Source of the DNA: Membranipora membranacea
Lineage: Eukaryota > Bryozoa > Gymnolaemata > Cheilostomatida > Membraniporidae
Direction: 5' to 3'
NCBI GenBank assembly: GCA_914767715.1
Contig: OU612070.1
Location: forward strand, 24,046,025 to 24,110,024
Length of the DNA: 64,000 nucleotides
Shown here: piece after piece, positions 36,977 through 47,308 of the stretch
Numbering within the stretch: the first letter of the stretch is position 1
Layout of the letters: each line of letters begins with the position of its first letter
Translations under genes and position numbers: made by a program
Notes under the pieces: generated by a model
Databases searched by the model: none
What the model was told of the DNA's origin: nothing
What the model saw: the letters and a program-made list of their open reading frames with translations, nothing else

Positions 36977-37337
36977 GTTGTCAATGTTGTCACTGATGTC
37001 AGTGTTGATACTGATGTCAGTGTTGATACTGTTGTCACTGATGTCAGTGTTGATACTGTTGTCACTGATGTCAGTGTTGTCACTGATATCAGTGTTGTTA
37101 CTGATGTCAGTGTCGATACCGTTGTCACTGATGTCAGTGTTGATACCGTTGTCACTGATGACAGTGTCGTTACTGATGTCAGTGTTGTGACTGTTGTCAC
37201 TGATGTCAGTGTTGATACTGTTGTCACTGATGTCAGTGTTGATACTGTTGTCACTGATGTCAGTGTTGATACCGTTGTCACTGATGTCAGTGAAATCAGC
37301 GTTGGCACTGATGTCAGTGTAATCAGCGTTGTCACTT
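36977..37337. repeat. Minisatellite of 9/18/27-bp units
   Basis: The array is built from GTTGTCACT, GATGTCAGT and GTTGATACT in varied order, all multiples of 9 bp. Both strands therefore stay open across it (VTDVSVDT on plus, TSVTTVST on minus). The divisibility by three explains the two overlapping ~190-codon frames, and no gene is implied. CACTGATGTCAGTG within the unit is itself a near-palindrome. Confidence 0.85.
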
Positions 37338-38211
37338 TTGTGGCTGTTGCTGCTGAGGTCACGTTTTGAAACAATTTTTCATTGACCAGGCTTTGCTAGA
37401 AGCTTGGTATCAAATTCAGCTTCACATTTCAAATGCCGCTAAAGGTTATATCATGACAGTAACTGAGTAACACAATTTATGAGATGTACTTATTTGCATA
37501 AGACTTGGTAGACTTCCAAGGCTACAATACTTATCCTCATAAAATTCCTTTGAGTATCCATGAGGATGATAAGTAATTGAAATTTAATTGCTCAGGCTTT
37601 GACCCCCTAACAGACAGTGGAATTCCGTCGAATAATAGACTTTCAAATTTGAACAGTAGCTAGAAACTTATTCATTCTTTCAGTGGAGTTTTATTAAGTA
37701 TATACTAGCCGGTGCATTATAGTTGTAATATTTAATAACAAGATCAATTTCAGGTTCAATGAGAAATGTAGAATTATATCCAAGCCAGCCTATGAATTTA
37801 GTTCACTAGATGAGTATGGTGATGCTAGTTTACTAGATCAGCAAAGAAATACTTGATAGTTTTGCCAGACATTTCTTCTTTCTTGGATTTTCGGATTCAC
37901 GCAAATTGAAAAACTTTAAAAGCAAATATAACACAGGATCCGAATCGTTGATCGGACACTTAAATAAAGCCCGATAGTTTCCTTATTTCAATTCAAGGGT
38001 ACACAGCTAGTCAACATTTGGCTAAATTCTCAAAACAGATTAGTCTAAGTTGCTTATCGACCCTACTTGAGATTTAGGATACAGGCACAACTTTTTTGGC
38101 TACGGTTAGCAACAATATAAATAAGCAATGAAAATCCCATCGAAACTTTAAAAATCTGACCTGACATAAGCTCCTCCAATTATGATGTTTTAAGGCCACT
38201 TCATTAGCTTT
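37338..38211. other. Intergenic region, nothing recognised
   Basis: No coding resemblance was found. A small imperfect inverted repeat near 37525-37570 (ACTTATCCTCAT and ATGAGGATGATAAGT) is the only structure seen. Confidence 0.4.
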
Positions 38212-38244
38212 CTAGGGGTGGCAGTGCTTCACTGCTGCCCCTAG
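38212..38244. repeat. 33-nt stem of a dispersed short repeat
   Basis: CTAGGGGTGGCAGTG pairs with CACTGCTGCCCCTAG around CTT and is followed by AACTAC and then GCCTG. The same stem and flank occur at 53551-53583 and 54517-54549 upstream of the collagen gene, so this is a small repeat family with a conserved fold. Confidence 0.65.
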
Positions 38245-38379
38245 AACTACATGCCTGAATTGATGTTAGTTTATGAGATCAGTATGGTGATTTAAGTGTA
38301 CTTGTTTATTATGAGGATGTAAGTGTATTATTAGTTCAGTATGGCGATATCAATTTATAAGTTCAGTAAGGCAGGTTAA

Positions 38380-41300
38380 CTAGTCTAGCTTGGTGATGCA
38401 GGTTTGCAGAGGATAGACTGCCCCCTGTATCAACAAATATTTCATGGGAGAACAAATTTTCAGTGGCATTTGCACTTTGGCCACAGCAACACAGAAGATG
38501 AAATACAAAGAAGATATGGGCAAAGTTTTTTGTTCAATGATCACTTTGACCTATCAGTTTTGATGATGTGCTCCTCTTCGTTGATTTATGGTCTACAACT
38601 GCATTATGAGAACGTGACAATTTCATAACAAATCATCATGAATTGCGATGCGGAGTGTAATTTTATCCTTCCGGTTATTGATTTAATATCACACTGCATA
38701 CTGTAATTAAAAAGTTTAATCTACAAGAGTGGCAAATAGTTACCAACGGAAATGAAATACTGGCAGTTCAGGCTATGAGTAACACAATTTGTTAAATGAA
38801 CACTTGATAAACACAGCTCGTTTTGTTGGTCTTTTGTATGAAATATCAATAACTTTCCTTAAGACGACATATCCCACGGTTCTTATAATGTTCCATTACC
38901 GCGACATGACCGTTTGGTTTCATTTTCAACTAGCTTTATTTCATTTTGTTGGTATAAACGTAATTGATATTCTTGGCTTTGATCGTTGAGAAATCCATAT
39001 CATACTCTATAGTCTATAAAGTAGTGAACAAGTTTAGTTTACAACAATAGCAAATCAGTTGCAAATTGAATTTATATTTCACAAAAACGTGCTCAGTAAG
39101 AAGAAGCCGGCTCTTACAATCTATCCTGAATAGAACATTTTAGGTTGTCACGACTGATGAGGCTGATGATAACATTGATAATCCTACAGGCCTGTATGAT
39201 TACTATTCTACTTGACTATGTGTATTTACATTTGTTCCTGACACAATGCTGTAATAATGTATAATATGGTAGACCAGGTAGAATAATATACTTTGAAGTC
39301 TGGTATGTGGTCCTGATTGGATAACCAACTACATACATATTGAGGTGCAAAGGTCATTACCTCCCTTTCATTGCTTTACCTCTGACCAAGTGACAGTGGA
39401 GCTCGGAATATTGAAAAACCCTCCAGCCTCCCCGTTTACCACCCTACATGTCTGTACTCACATTTTGTTTTGTATAGTTGTAGATAGTGTGGAAGAGTGT
39501 CATTGGGACACCATGTGGAGTGAAAGACCCTTATTGAACTATTTGGAGACCAACGCTTATCCTGTTTTGAAGGCTGATCATCCCCACAATCTAGAGATCA
39601 ACAGTTGCATTTGGAGGCCAATCTTGAAGCCAGGGACTAACAATCACTAAGCCTTAATTTGTCACAGCTGGGGTGAATCGGTATTCACCAAAACATCGGC
39701 GTCCTATTCTTCGCCAAAACACTTTTACTCAGAATTATTTTTATTCAAAAATGATGACCTTTTGCCGGAATGTTTTGATGTGTTGTACAAATAAATACCT
39801 GAATCAAATGATGAAGTTGCAGCCCGTTGATTGATTGTGCAGCAATAATTGACATGAGAAAAACTATAGCTCTGGACACCAACTTGTCAGTGTCAAAGAA
39901 AATGTGATTTTTTTCAACAAAGAATCGCATGTCAAACTTCTCTGTGATGGGATGGGTGGCTTCATACTGTTGGGGCCAACCATGAGGAGGTTTTACTAGG
40001 AAAGGCCTTGAAACAGCGCTTGACTCATGGTTTCTAATCAACTGTGTGTTTGCGCAGTTGTATGTGCTCTTTTGTATATTGGTGACTTGGAACCCTTGAC
40101 AATTGGCATTGTAAATATGAGATAACAGATAATGTTTAATCGGGTTCCTCCGAATTTTAACGTCAAGTCAAAACCATCGCCAAAAAGTCGCAAAATTACA
40201 TCATTTATTTATAAAATCCAGTCAGATATACAGAATAAATACAAATATTCATAATGATGAGCTCTATATCTGAGAAAAAAAAGAACTTTTCTCAAGTGGT
40301 TTGACTATTCAATAAGCATTGCGAACAGTTTTCCTGATATTATTTCAGTAAATTATGTAACATAATAAAATTTCTATTCATGGATACGTCATTTCTTGGT
40401 ATGGTAATCTAGTCAACTACCTGAACTACAAAAACAATTCACATAACACTCAATTTTGGCATGGACAATTTTTTAAAGTTAACTTCAATGTCTCTCTGTA
40501 TTGTTTGTTCATGATGCCGTATAAGATAACATTCAAAGTAGCATATATATCATCATGTAAAAATCTGGAAACTGTCTTCACTGCTATTGGCACCTTTTTC
40601 TTCCTTGCAACCCAATCATCATTATGTATAGGACGCTTGAAACTAACCCACGATCTCGAGGTTGGCCAGTCGATATGTTGTCAACTTTCCTCATGTTTAT
40701 AAGTTCTCTCAATGTCAGAGGTATGGTGAAAATTATAACGAGAAGTGCTGGGAGCAGCTGGACTTCATACTGGACAAACAATTTTCCAAACAATGTTGTC
40801 TCTTCATAGCTCCTTTTTCTGTTGGTACTGTTTCTGTCGCTGATTCCTCCTCTTTCTCCTCCTTGTTGTCCTTCTCTCAGCTCTCCTCCTTCTGGTCTTG
40901 GTCCTCTTTATCCTCCTCCTCCTTTTTCTCCTCCTCCTCTTGGTCCTTCTGGTCCTCCTAATCCTCCAGGAGTACCAGCCTCTCTTCCTTGCAAACCCTC
41001 CCTTCCTCCTTCATTTTCTAGCAGCCCAGCTGACAGATGAGTGAAATTTTCATTTCTACCAGTTATGAGACCTTGCTGTTTTGTCACTTTGAGACCAAAA
41101 CTCAGCATATGCAGACATACGGCTAAAACCAGCATAATCTTACCAATGTTTGTCACAATTTTATTGGTTCCATGCTTGAAGGGATGGCACAATGCCAGGT
41201 AACGCTCGAAGCAGCCCAGAGCAGTGATGTGGTAGCGTATATGTGTACTGCTGATAACGCAGGAAACCCAGAATGCCTCGGCATAAACACTTGTAGGCTT

Positions 41301-41580
41301 TAGTGTGTCAAGTCTACTACCATCAACAATTTCCAATGCACTGAAGTATATGTCTGCCAAGGCCATAGCGACTAGAACTTTGCCATGAGGCTTATGCCAA
41401 AGTTTGGAGATCTTTAACAACAATACAGCGTGCATTATATTTGCCACCATCGCAAAGCCATGTCAAACAGCTGTGATAATGGTCCAACCAAACGCAGAAG
41501 GCATAATCAAAAGAGTTCTTCTCAAAATTTGTTATAAGTGAGTAGATAAAGTGATATCAAATGATGTCTGTTCTTAACAT
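38380..41580. repeat. Segmental duplication, copy 1 (with GPCR copy 1)
   Basis: Collinear matches to 43.9-45.9 kb are seen at three points: GAGTGGCAAATAGTTACC (38728) with GAGTGGCAAACGTTTGCC (44128), the 39.88-kb block with 45.11 kb, and the GPCR frame itself. Offsets shrink from 5.4 to 4.3 kb. This fits a ~1-kb deletion plus a 350-bp MITE insertion in copy 2. Confidence 0.8.
40450..41504 (-). pseudogene. Broken rhodopsin-like GPCR, copy 1, with a Gly-rich collagen-like extracellular loop
   Basis: The minus strand encodes a seven-helix receptor without introns. TM1-TM4 are clear: HAVLLLKISKLWHKPHGKVL, then LVAMALADIYFSAL, then the E/DRY-like GCFERYLALCHPF after TM3, then IGKIMLVLAVCLHMLSFGLK. 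Extracellular loop 2 carries NFT, then a Gly-rich run with collagen-like triplets (GREGLQGRE, GGPEGPRGG, GEKGGGG), then NST. TM5 is QYEVQLLPALLVIIFTIPLT. In another frame the TM7 end is LNVILYGIMNKQYRETL, an NPxxY variant. Three lesions are seen: TGA at 41465-41463 where copy 2 has Trp in TM1, TAA at 40910-40908 inside the glycine-rich loop, and a frame break near 40.6 kb before TM7. The TM6 part is not clear. No close family was recognised. Confidence 0.75.
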
Positions 41581-42039
41581 TGAGTTATTTTATACTCTAG
41601 TAAATCTATGCATATAATATAAAATAATTTAGCGTTATTTATCTATGACACAACGATAACCAGTTGCCACCAGCTGTGAATGCGTCATCAAATTTATTGT
41701 TGTTTTTATATGTAAATTTTCATAAATATGTCATTAAGTGGATATTCGTTTAGTTTCGTGTCAGATCAAACTCTGTAAGATGTATAGTTTGATCATTCTT
41801 TAAAGATATGATAATGTAGATTTAATAAGCATTTTAGAATATTACTCTATTTTCATTTGAAGTATGTGCTCGGATTATTTGACTGCGTCAGGTTTATTTA
41901 GTACACAGTCAGGAATTTTGGTTGTTTTAAACACATAATTATTATCATTGTCAGTATTTCTTTGCCATTATCACATCTAAAAAATAAGTATATTTGTAAA
42001 ATGAAGAACGGAAATGTTGATAGTAACCCTCCAGTGACT

Positions 42040-42200
42040 GAAGGCTAATTTTTTTAGGCCAAGGTGAAAACATAGAATCATATTTCCTTGATGGTGCTAC
42101 GAAATTATAATGATATTCAATTTTGTTTTTTATCAGAGCTTGCCAACTGTTTTATGCAGCACCCCAGGGTATTTCAATAGTGAAATAAATCTGAAATCTG
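42040..42200 (+). mobile_element. 3' end of a non-LTR element related to the 58.6-kb copy
   Basis: ATCATATTTCCTTGATGGTG followed by GAGCTTGCCAACTGTTTTAT, then ATTTCAATAGTGAAATAAAT, matches the end of the element at 59150-59250. It translates as SYFLDGATK against SFFLDGATK. Only the tail is preserved. Confidence 0.65.
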
Positions 42201-43879
42201 ATATAGAGAACGAAGAGATAACCAGTCATAGCATGAAAAACTTTTGTGCTCATTACTAGCAGACTGATGTTCTTTAGAGCCAGTATTAATCAAAGTCCTG
42301 CTTTTTAATAGCCAACAATTTTTCAATTCTGTTGTAGATGAATCTATTCAAAACATTTAAAAGTCATGAGCATATAAATAATAGCTATCATACATCAATG
42401 GCCATTGGTACGCTATGAAATTTTCCTCTCTCTTTTCTAGGTCTTTGACAGGGCCCCCTTATGTTGGAGGGAACATGACGGCATCATTAAAAATGAGACT
42501 AGAAGTTATAAAATTTGGGGTTTCAAATTCAAATTGTGCGAAGCAACAGCCTAATAAATTGAGTTACCCTGCAGCAATCAAATATCAGAGATAATGTAGT
42601 CCTTAGTCCTAAACCCAACACATCTGCTGGTAACAGTCACACCTGTCTATGGTGCAAGATAACAGAACATGCATTGTATAGCAAACAGGCACTGATTATT
42701 GAATAAGGCGTTTATTAAAAATGAAAATATTATATCTAGGTTATAGCAATGGGAAATATTTATATAATACACTTTATTTTTATTATACACTTTTTATTTG
42801 GTAGACATAAAGTCCTTGACAGATGAACTTTCATAACATGCCAAAGAAGACAGAGACTCATTATTGGAAAAATTTTGAAATCAAACATAACTTAATATCT
42901 AGCTATAGATGATTGAGATAACTAGGGCAGATATGTGTTTCTGGTAATACATGGTTTAAATGTTTCAGTGATCACCAGCTACCTGGACAGAAACAGCTGG
43001 TATATCGTTAATTGCGTATGCCAGAATTCACTACGTCCCACCAAACATGATTTAATGTTGATAACTTTCTAACCAACCATCTGAATTATTCACACGCCTA
43101 AAATGGTGCAAACCCAGCGCCTATATCATGTTCATCTGATTTATATGTTACACAAAAACCTGCTATTGCTTCTGAATCATACACATTTACCTCAATTTAT
43201 AATTTTATTAGCAATCAGAGTCATCTCATTAGACATGTTTTGCACTCAGTGTCGGAAAAAAATAGAAACTAAAAAAGGACAGAAGGAAAAATGAGAAAGT
43301 GTTCTCACTCTCTGTGCAGACGTATGGCTAAACTTTGGCCAGATCGAGGTTATGCCAGTCTTTAGAGAAAGTTTAAATATTGACACGAAGCCCACTGAAT
43401 AATTGTGTGTTTATCTTGGAGCTATCTTTCTACTCAACCCTGGCAAAAAAACAACAACACAGCCAAATCTAACCAACCACCATGACACTCAAGATCATTT
43501 CACTTGGGCCACAGACACCCAAATTTTTTTATTCAGAAAGAGACCCAACGCTTGAATGGTAAGCACGGCATCATGAGTTAGGCGTCACCGATTGTTAGTC
43601 AGAGTACTCACATTGAACACAGAGCTAGGCCAGCCTGTACCGAACAACCTCCCAACCTTGATGTATAAGATGACAATTTGTGTTTTCTGAACATACTATC
43701 CCCGATCTCGATACTTATAAGATATGGCCAGGTTCAATTTGTTCTGATGTGTTAAAAGGTATACGGTATACGGCATATTACCCATTATCATTGAGACATA
43801 AAATATAAGTGAAGTGATGATTTAATAGGACTTAAGAAGGTCTGATTGGAATTCTCCTATGTCTGTCATCATACTAAGG
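42201..43879. other. Region between the two GPCR duplication blocks
   Basis: No coding resemblance was seen. A stretch near 42780-42860 resembles 34430-34520 and may be a dispersed repeat. Confidence 0.4.
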
Positions 43880-44681
43880 CAGTATGGTGATGCAAGATGA
43901 GATACATCAAGTCTCATCTCTTGTTCATTGAACATTTTGGGCTATCACTGTTTACATTATCTGCTCCTCTGGGTCGATTGATGGCCTACAACTATATTCT
44001 GAAAACTAAAGTTTTACTCTAGCATGTCATCAAATTTCCGGCATATCTATTGATCGCATGTCATTAGTGTAATTTCATCCTGCCTGTGTTAATTAAATCG
44101 ATCTGCTTGGCATATATCCTCATTAAAAAGTGGCAAGAGTGGCAAACGTTTGCCAACGGAAATGAAACACCAGCAGATTAGGCTATGAGTAGCACCATTT
44201 GTTGAATGAACATTTGATAACAACAGTGTTTATTTTCTGCTCCTTCGGTGGGTCTCCATTATTAATAATCAATGACTTTCCTTAAGACTTTATATCCCGT
44301 TGTTTTTTAAATGTTTTTGTGACTGTGACATGACCGTTTCAATTTTCAATTTCAGTTTTCAACTCGTGACACTTCATCCTGCTGGTTTGAATTAAATTTA
44401 TCTTAAAAATTTTTGTGCCACACACTCTATATGATAGTGAAAATGTTTAATCTATAAAAGTAGAAAATCCGCTGCAATCAGAATTGATAATTCACAAGAT
44501 CAGTCTCAGTAACACGAAGCTGAGTGTTACAAACTCAGCTGATGCTGAATATAAAACCCAGCTGTGTCGAGAAGGCCGCCGTCAATAATGGTCACCCTTA
44601 AAATTGGTGTCCACTGATGAGACAGTTTAGGATCATCTGATAATCCTGCAGGCCGTTATGATAATTATCCTACTTGGTTAA

Positions 44682-45027
44682 AGGGCAACCAAGGTTTCAA
44701 ACAACTTCTCATTGATGGCCATTGATTAATAGCAGATTGCGCCTTCTGCATAGGGAAAAAGACAAAATATAATTCGAATGATTATTCAGCCAGAATTCTT
44801 GTGAAAAATTTCTTCCATCTGGTAGCAGTTTCCTGTTCCTGTTATTATTTAGCCTGTGCTCTATAATTATTACAGCAAAGTCTTGGAACCTCCCCTAAAC
44901 TGAAGTGTTACCCAGCTTAGAGTCAGCAACTGCTTTGAGTTTTGCATCGCGTAATGCACAAAGCTGATGCTGCCCAGCACATTATTTGCTACCCATTAAT
45001 GCATTGCTGCGAAACCTTGGTTGCCTT
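44682..45027. mobile_element. TTAA-flanked MITE, copy 2
   Basis: A 346-bp relative of the element at 19263-19627 in the same orientation, beginning AGGGCAACCAAGGTTTC and ending GAAACCTTGGTTGCCTT (one change). It is again flanked by TTAA on both sides (44678-44681, 45028-45031). It lacks about 25 bp (near CTCAAACTCAGCTAAAATAG) that is present in copy 1. It is absent from the paralogous place in duplication copy 1, so it inserted after the duplication. Confidence 0.85.
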
Positions 45028-45381
45028 TTAAGTCTTTTATTTCACTTTATCCTGATATAATGCCATATTTATGTTTATGGTAGACTCAGGTATAACTATA
45101 TGGCAGTGGACACCAACTCGTTGAAGAAAATGTTTTTTTTTTCTACAAAGGACTGCATGTCAAATTTCTTTGTAAGGTTTGTTTGTCTTACGATGTGACA
45201 GTGAGAATAAATGAGAACTGAATAAGTTTTCTAGGGTTGATATTTGAAGTTGTAGTTAAGTAGTAATGAGCCAGTAGTTGAAATGTAGAAATTTCTCTTT
45301 AAAAAGAGTCTGATCTTGACTGCATCCATATTATTTGTTTATGAACAAGCGATTAATTCTGGAAACTATAAACTTGCCTTG

Positions 45382-45807
45382 TCACATGGGAACGAAGCTC
45401 AGAAAATGTAAACAGAGAGCCAAAACTAGCATAATCTTACCTATGTTTGTCACAATTAGATTGGTTCCATGCTTGAAAGGATGGCACAATGCTATGTAGC
45501 GCTCGAAACAGCCCAGGGCAGTAATGTAGTAGCGTATATGTACATTACCACGACTGCAAGTTATCCAGCACGCCTTGACATACAGACATTTAGGCGTAAA
45601 TCTGCCTAATCTATTATCATCAACAACGTTCAATGCGCTGAAGTATATGTCCTTCAAGGCTATAGCTACTAGAATTTTACCTTGGGGTTTATTCCGAAGC
45701 CCGGAGATCTTCAACAACAATACAGCATGCATTATATTTGCCACCATCGCAAAGCCATGCCAAACAGCTGGGATAATGGTCCAACCGAATGTAGATGGCA
45801 TAATCAA
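45382..45807 (-). pseudogene. Truncated rhodopsin-like GPCR, copy 2 (TM1-TM4 only)
   Basis: Minus-strand frame of 141 residues, the paralogue of the receptor at 40450-41504. It starts MIMPSTFGWTIIPAVW and keeps the Trp that copy 1 lost in TM1. TM2 is VAIALKDIYFSAL. The TM3 end is GCFERYIALCHPFKHGTN and TM4 is IGKIMLVLALCLHFLSF, after which VPM and a stop follow. Nothing resembling TM5-TM7 follows, because a deletion of about 1 kb relative to copy 1 removed it. A four-helix product could not be a normal receptor, so a pseudogene is most likely. The 25-bp minisatellite begins about 130 bp upstream of its start. Confidence 0.75.
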
Positions 45808-45935
45808 GTGCTATGAAAAAGAGTTCTACTCAATCTTTGTTACATATGAGTCAATGTATTAATATCAAATGGAGTCTGTCCTCCACATTGAGTTATTATA
45901 TACTCCAGTAAAATTCAAACGCAGAAGTACAGTAT

Positions 45936-46605
45936 ACCCAGTATACAGGTCACACAGAATACCCGGTATACAGGTCACACAGAATAACCAGTATACAGGT
46001 CACACAGAATAACCAGTATACAGGTCACACAGAATAACCAGTATACAGGTCACACAGAATAACCAGTATACAGGTCACACAGAATAACCAGTATACAGGT
46101 CATACAGAATAACCAGTATACAGGGAATACAGAATAACCAGTATACAGGTCACACAGTATAACCAGTATACAGGTCACACAGAATAACCAGTATACAGGT
46201 CACACAGAATAACCAGTATACAGGTCACACAGAATAACCAGTATACAGGTCACACAGAATAACCAGTATACAGGTCATACAGAATAACCAGTATACAGGT
46301 CATACAGAATAACCAGTATACAGGTCACACAGAATAATTGATATACAGGTCACACAGAATAACCAGTATACAGGTCACACAGAATAACCAGTACACAGGT
46401 CACACAGAATAATCAATATACAGGTCACACAGAATAACCAGTACACAGGTCACACAGAATAACCAGTATACAGGTCACACAGAATAACCAGTATACAGGT
46501 CACACAGAATAACCAGTACACAGGTCACACAGAATAATCGATATACAGGTCACACAGAATAACCAGTATACAGGTCATACAGAATAACTAGTATACAGGG
46601 CATAC
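45936..46605. repeat. 25-bp minisatellite, about 26 copies
   Basis: The unit is CAGTATACAGG TCACACAGAATAAC (25 bp) in head-to-tail array. Variants include GATATACAGG, GTACACAGG and CATACAG. There are no spacers between units, so it is not a CRISPR array. Each unit contains AGGTCA and the palindrome GTATAC. It lies directly 5' of GPCR copy 2. Confidence 0.95.
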
Positions 46606-46794
46606 AGAATTGCCAGTAGTGGGTTTAAATTTAGTTGTGACTTGTGAGTTTTGCTCTGTTCCCTCCTTTGAAGTGGAAGGTTTTATTTATGTATCCATAT
46701 ATTATTTTTGAAAATTTTCACTTGTGATAGATGAAATATCTGATTTAGATGCATACTTACTTTGATTCTTATTGACTCTAGATATGCCAGATAT

Positions 46795-47308
46795 ATAGAC
46801 AGTTTTCTGAGCTCTTATTTATGCCTCAATTCAGAGTTGTCCTCTCTCCAGCTTGGTACTTTTAACCCACACCGCATAGGAAAAACCTGCTGAAAGAGGG
46901 TTATCTTGAAAACCGCTCATGATAGGATAAAAATGAGTTTTGATTCAGAGTCTGCACCATTGAAAACCCTGCGAGACAAGGTTTCAAAATCATTGGAGGC
47001 TTGAATGTTGATAAATCTTAATTTTAGTGACGAAACTCATGAAAATTTCTGCAAAATTGTCCGCAAAACAGGCAGAATATGCTATAATTGACTATCCAAT
47101 TACTAAAATTATTTCCCAAACTATGTCCATATGAGTTTTCAATGTTGCAGATTCTGAATCAAAAATAATTTTTATCCTATTAAGAGCGGATTTTAAGATA
47201 ACCCTCTTTTCAGCACGTTTTTCCTATGCGGCATAGGTTAAAAGTACCAAACTGGAGAGAGGACAACTCCGAATTGAGGCCGAAATCAGAGCTCAGAAAA
47301 CTGTCTAT
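46795..47308. mobile_element. ~514-bp foldback element with ~165-bp inverted arms
   Basis: The left end ATAGACAGTTTTCTGAGCTC is mirrored by GAGCTCAGAAAACTGTCTAT at the right end. The arms remain complementary inward through GAGTTGTCCTCTCTCCAG, GGTACTTTTAACC and GAGGGTTATCTT, at about 90% by eye. The centre is unique and non-coding. A TA-type target duplication is possible but ambiguous. Confidence 0.85.

Larger units (their letters stand above)
43880..45935. repeat. Segmental duplication, copy 2 (with GPCR copy 2)
   Basis: This is the counterpart of 38380-41580. Relative to copy 1 it has gained the TTAA-flanked MITE at 44682-45027. Between about 45180 and 45370 it has lost roughly 1 kb, which in copy 1 encodes TM5-TM7 of the receptor. 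Confidence 0.8.

Noticed and set aside
36793-37374. Overlapping ~190-codon open frames on both strands (VTDVSVDT and TSVTTVST repeats)
   Set aside because: They are produced by a minisatellite whose unit is a multiple of 9 bp. There is no signal peptide, domain or splice context, and both strands are open for the same trivial reason.
39345-39650. 101-codon plus-strand open frame inside the GPCR duplication block
   Set aside because: It has no family resemblance, and no open counterpart was noticed in the duplicated block near 44.6 kb. Treated as a chance frame.
39745-40041. 98-codon minus-strand open frame just 3' of GPCR copy 1
   Set aside because: One hydrophobic stretch invites a reading as part of the receptor, but the receptor already has its TM7 and C-tail upstream. 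The paralogous region at 45.1 kb is not open.
45936-46605. Regularly spaced repeat resembling a CRISPR array
   Set aside because: The units are directly adjacent with no unique spacers, and the DNA is clearly from an animal. It is a minisatellite.
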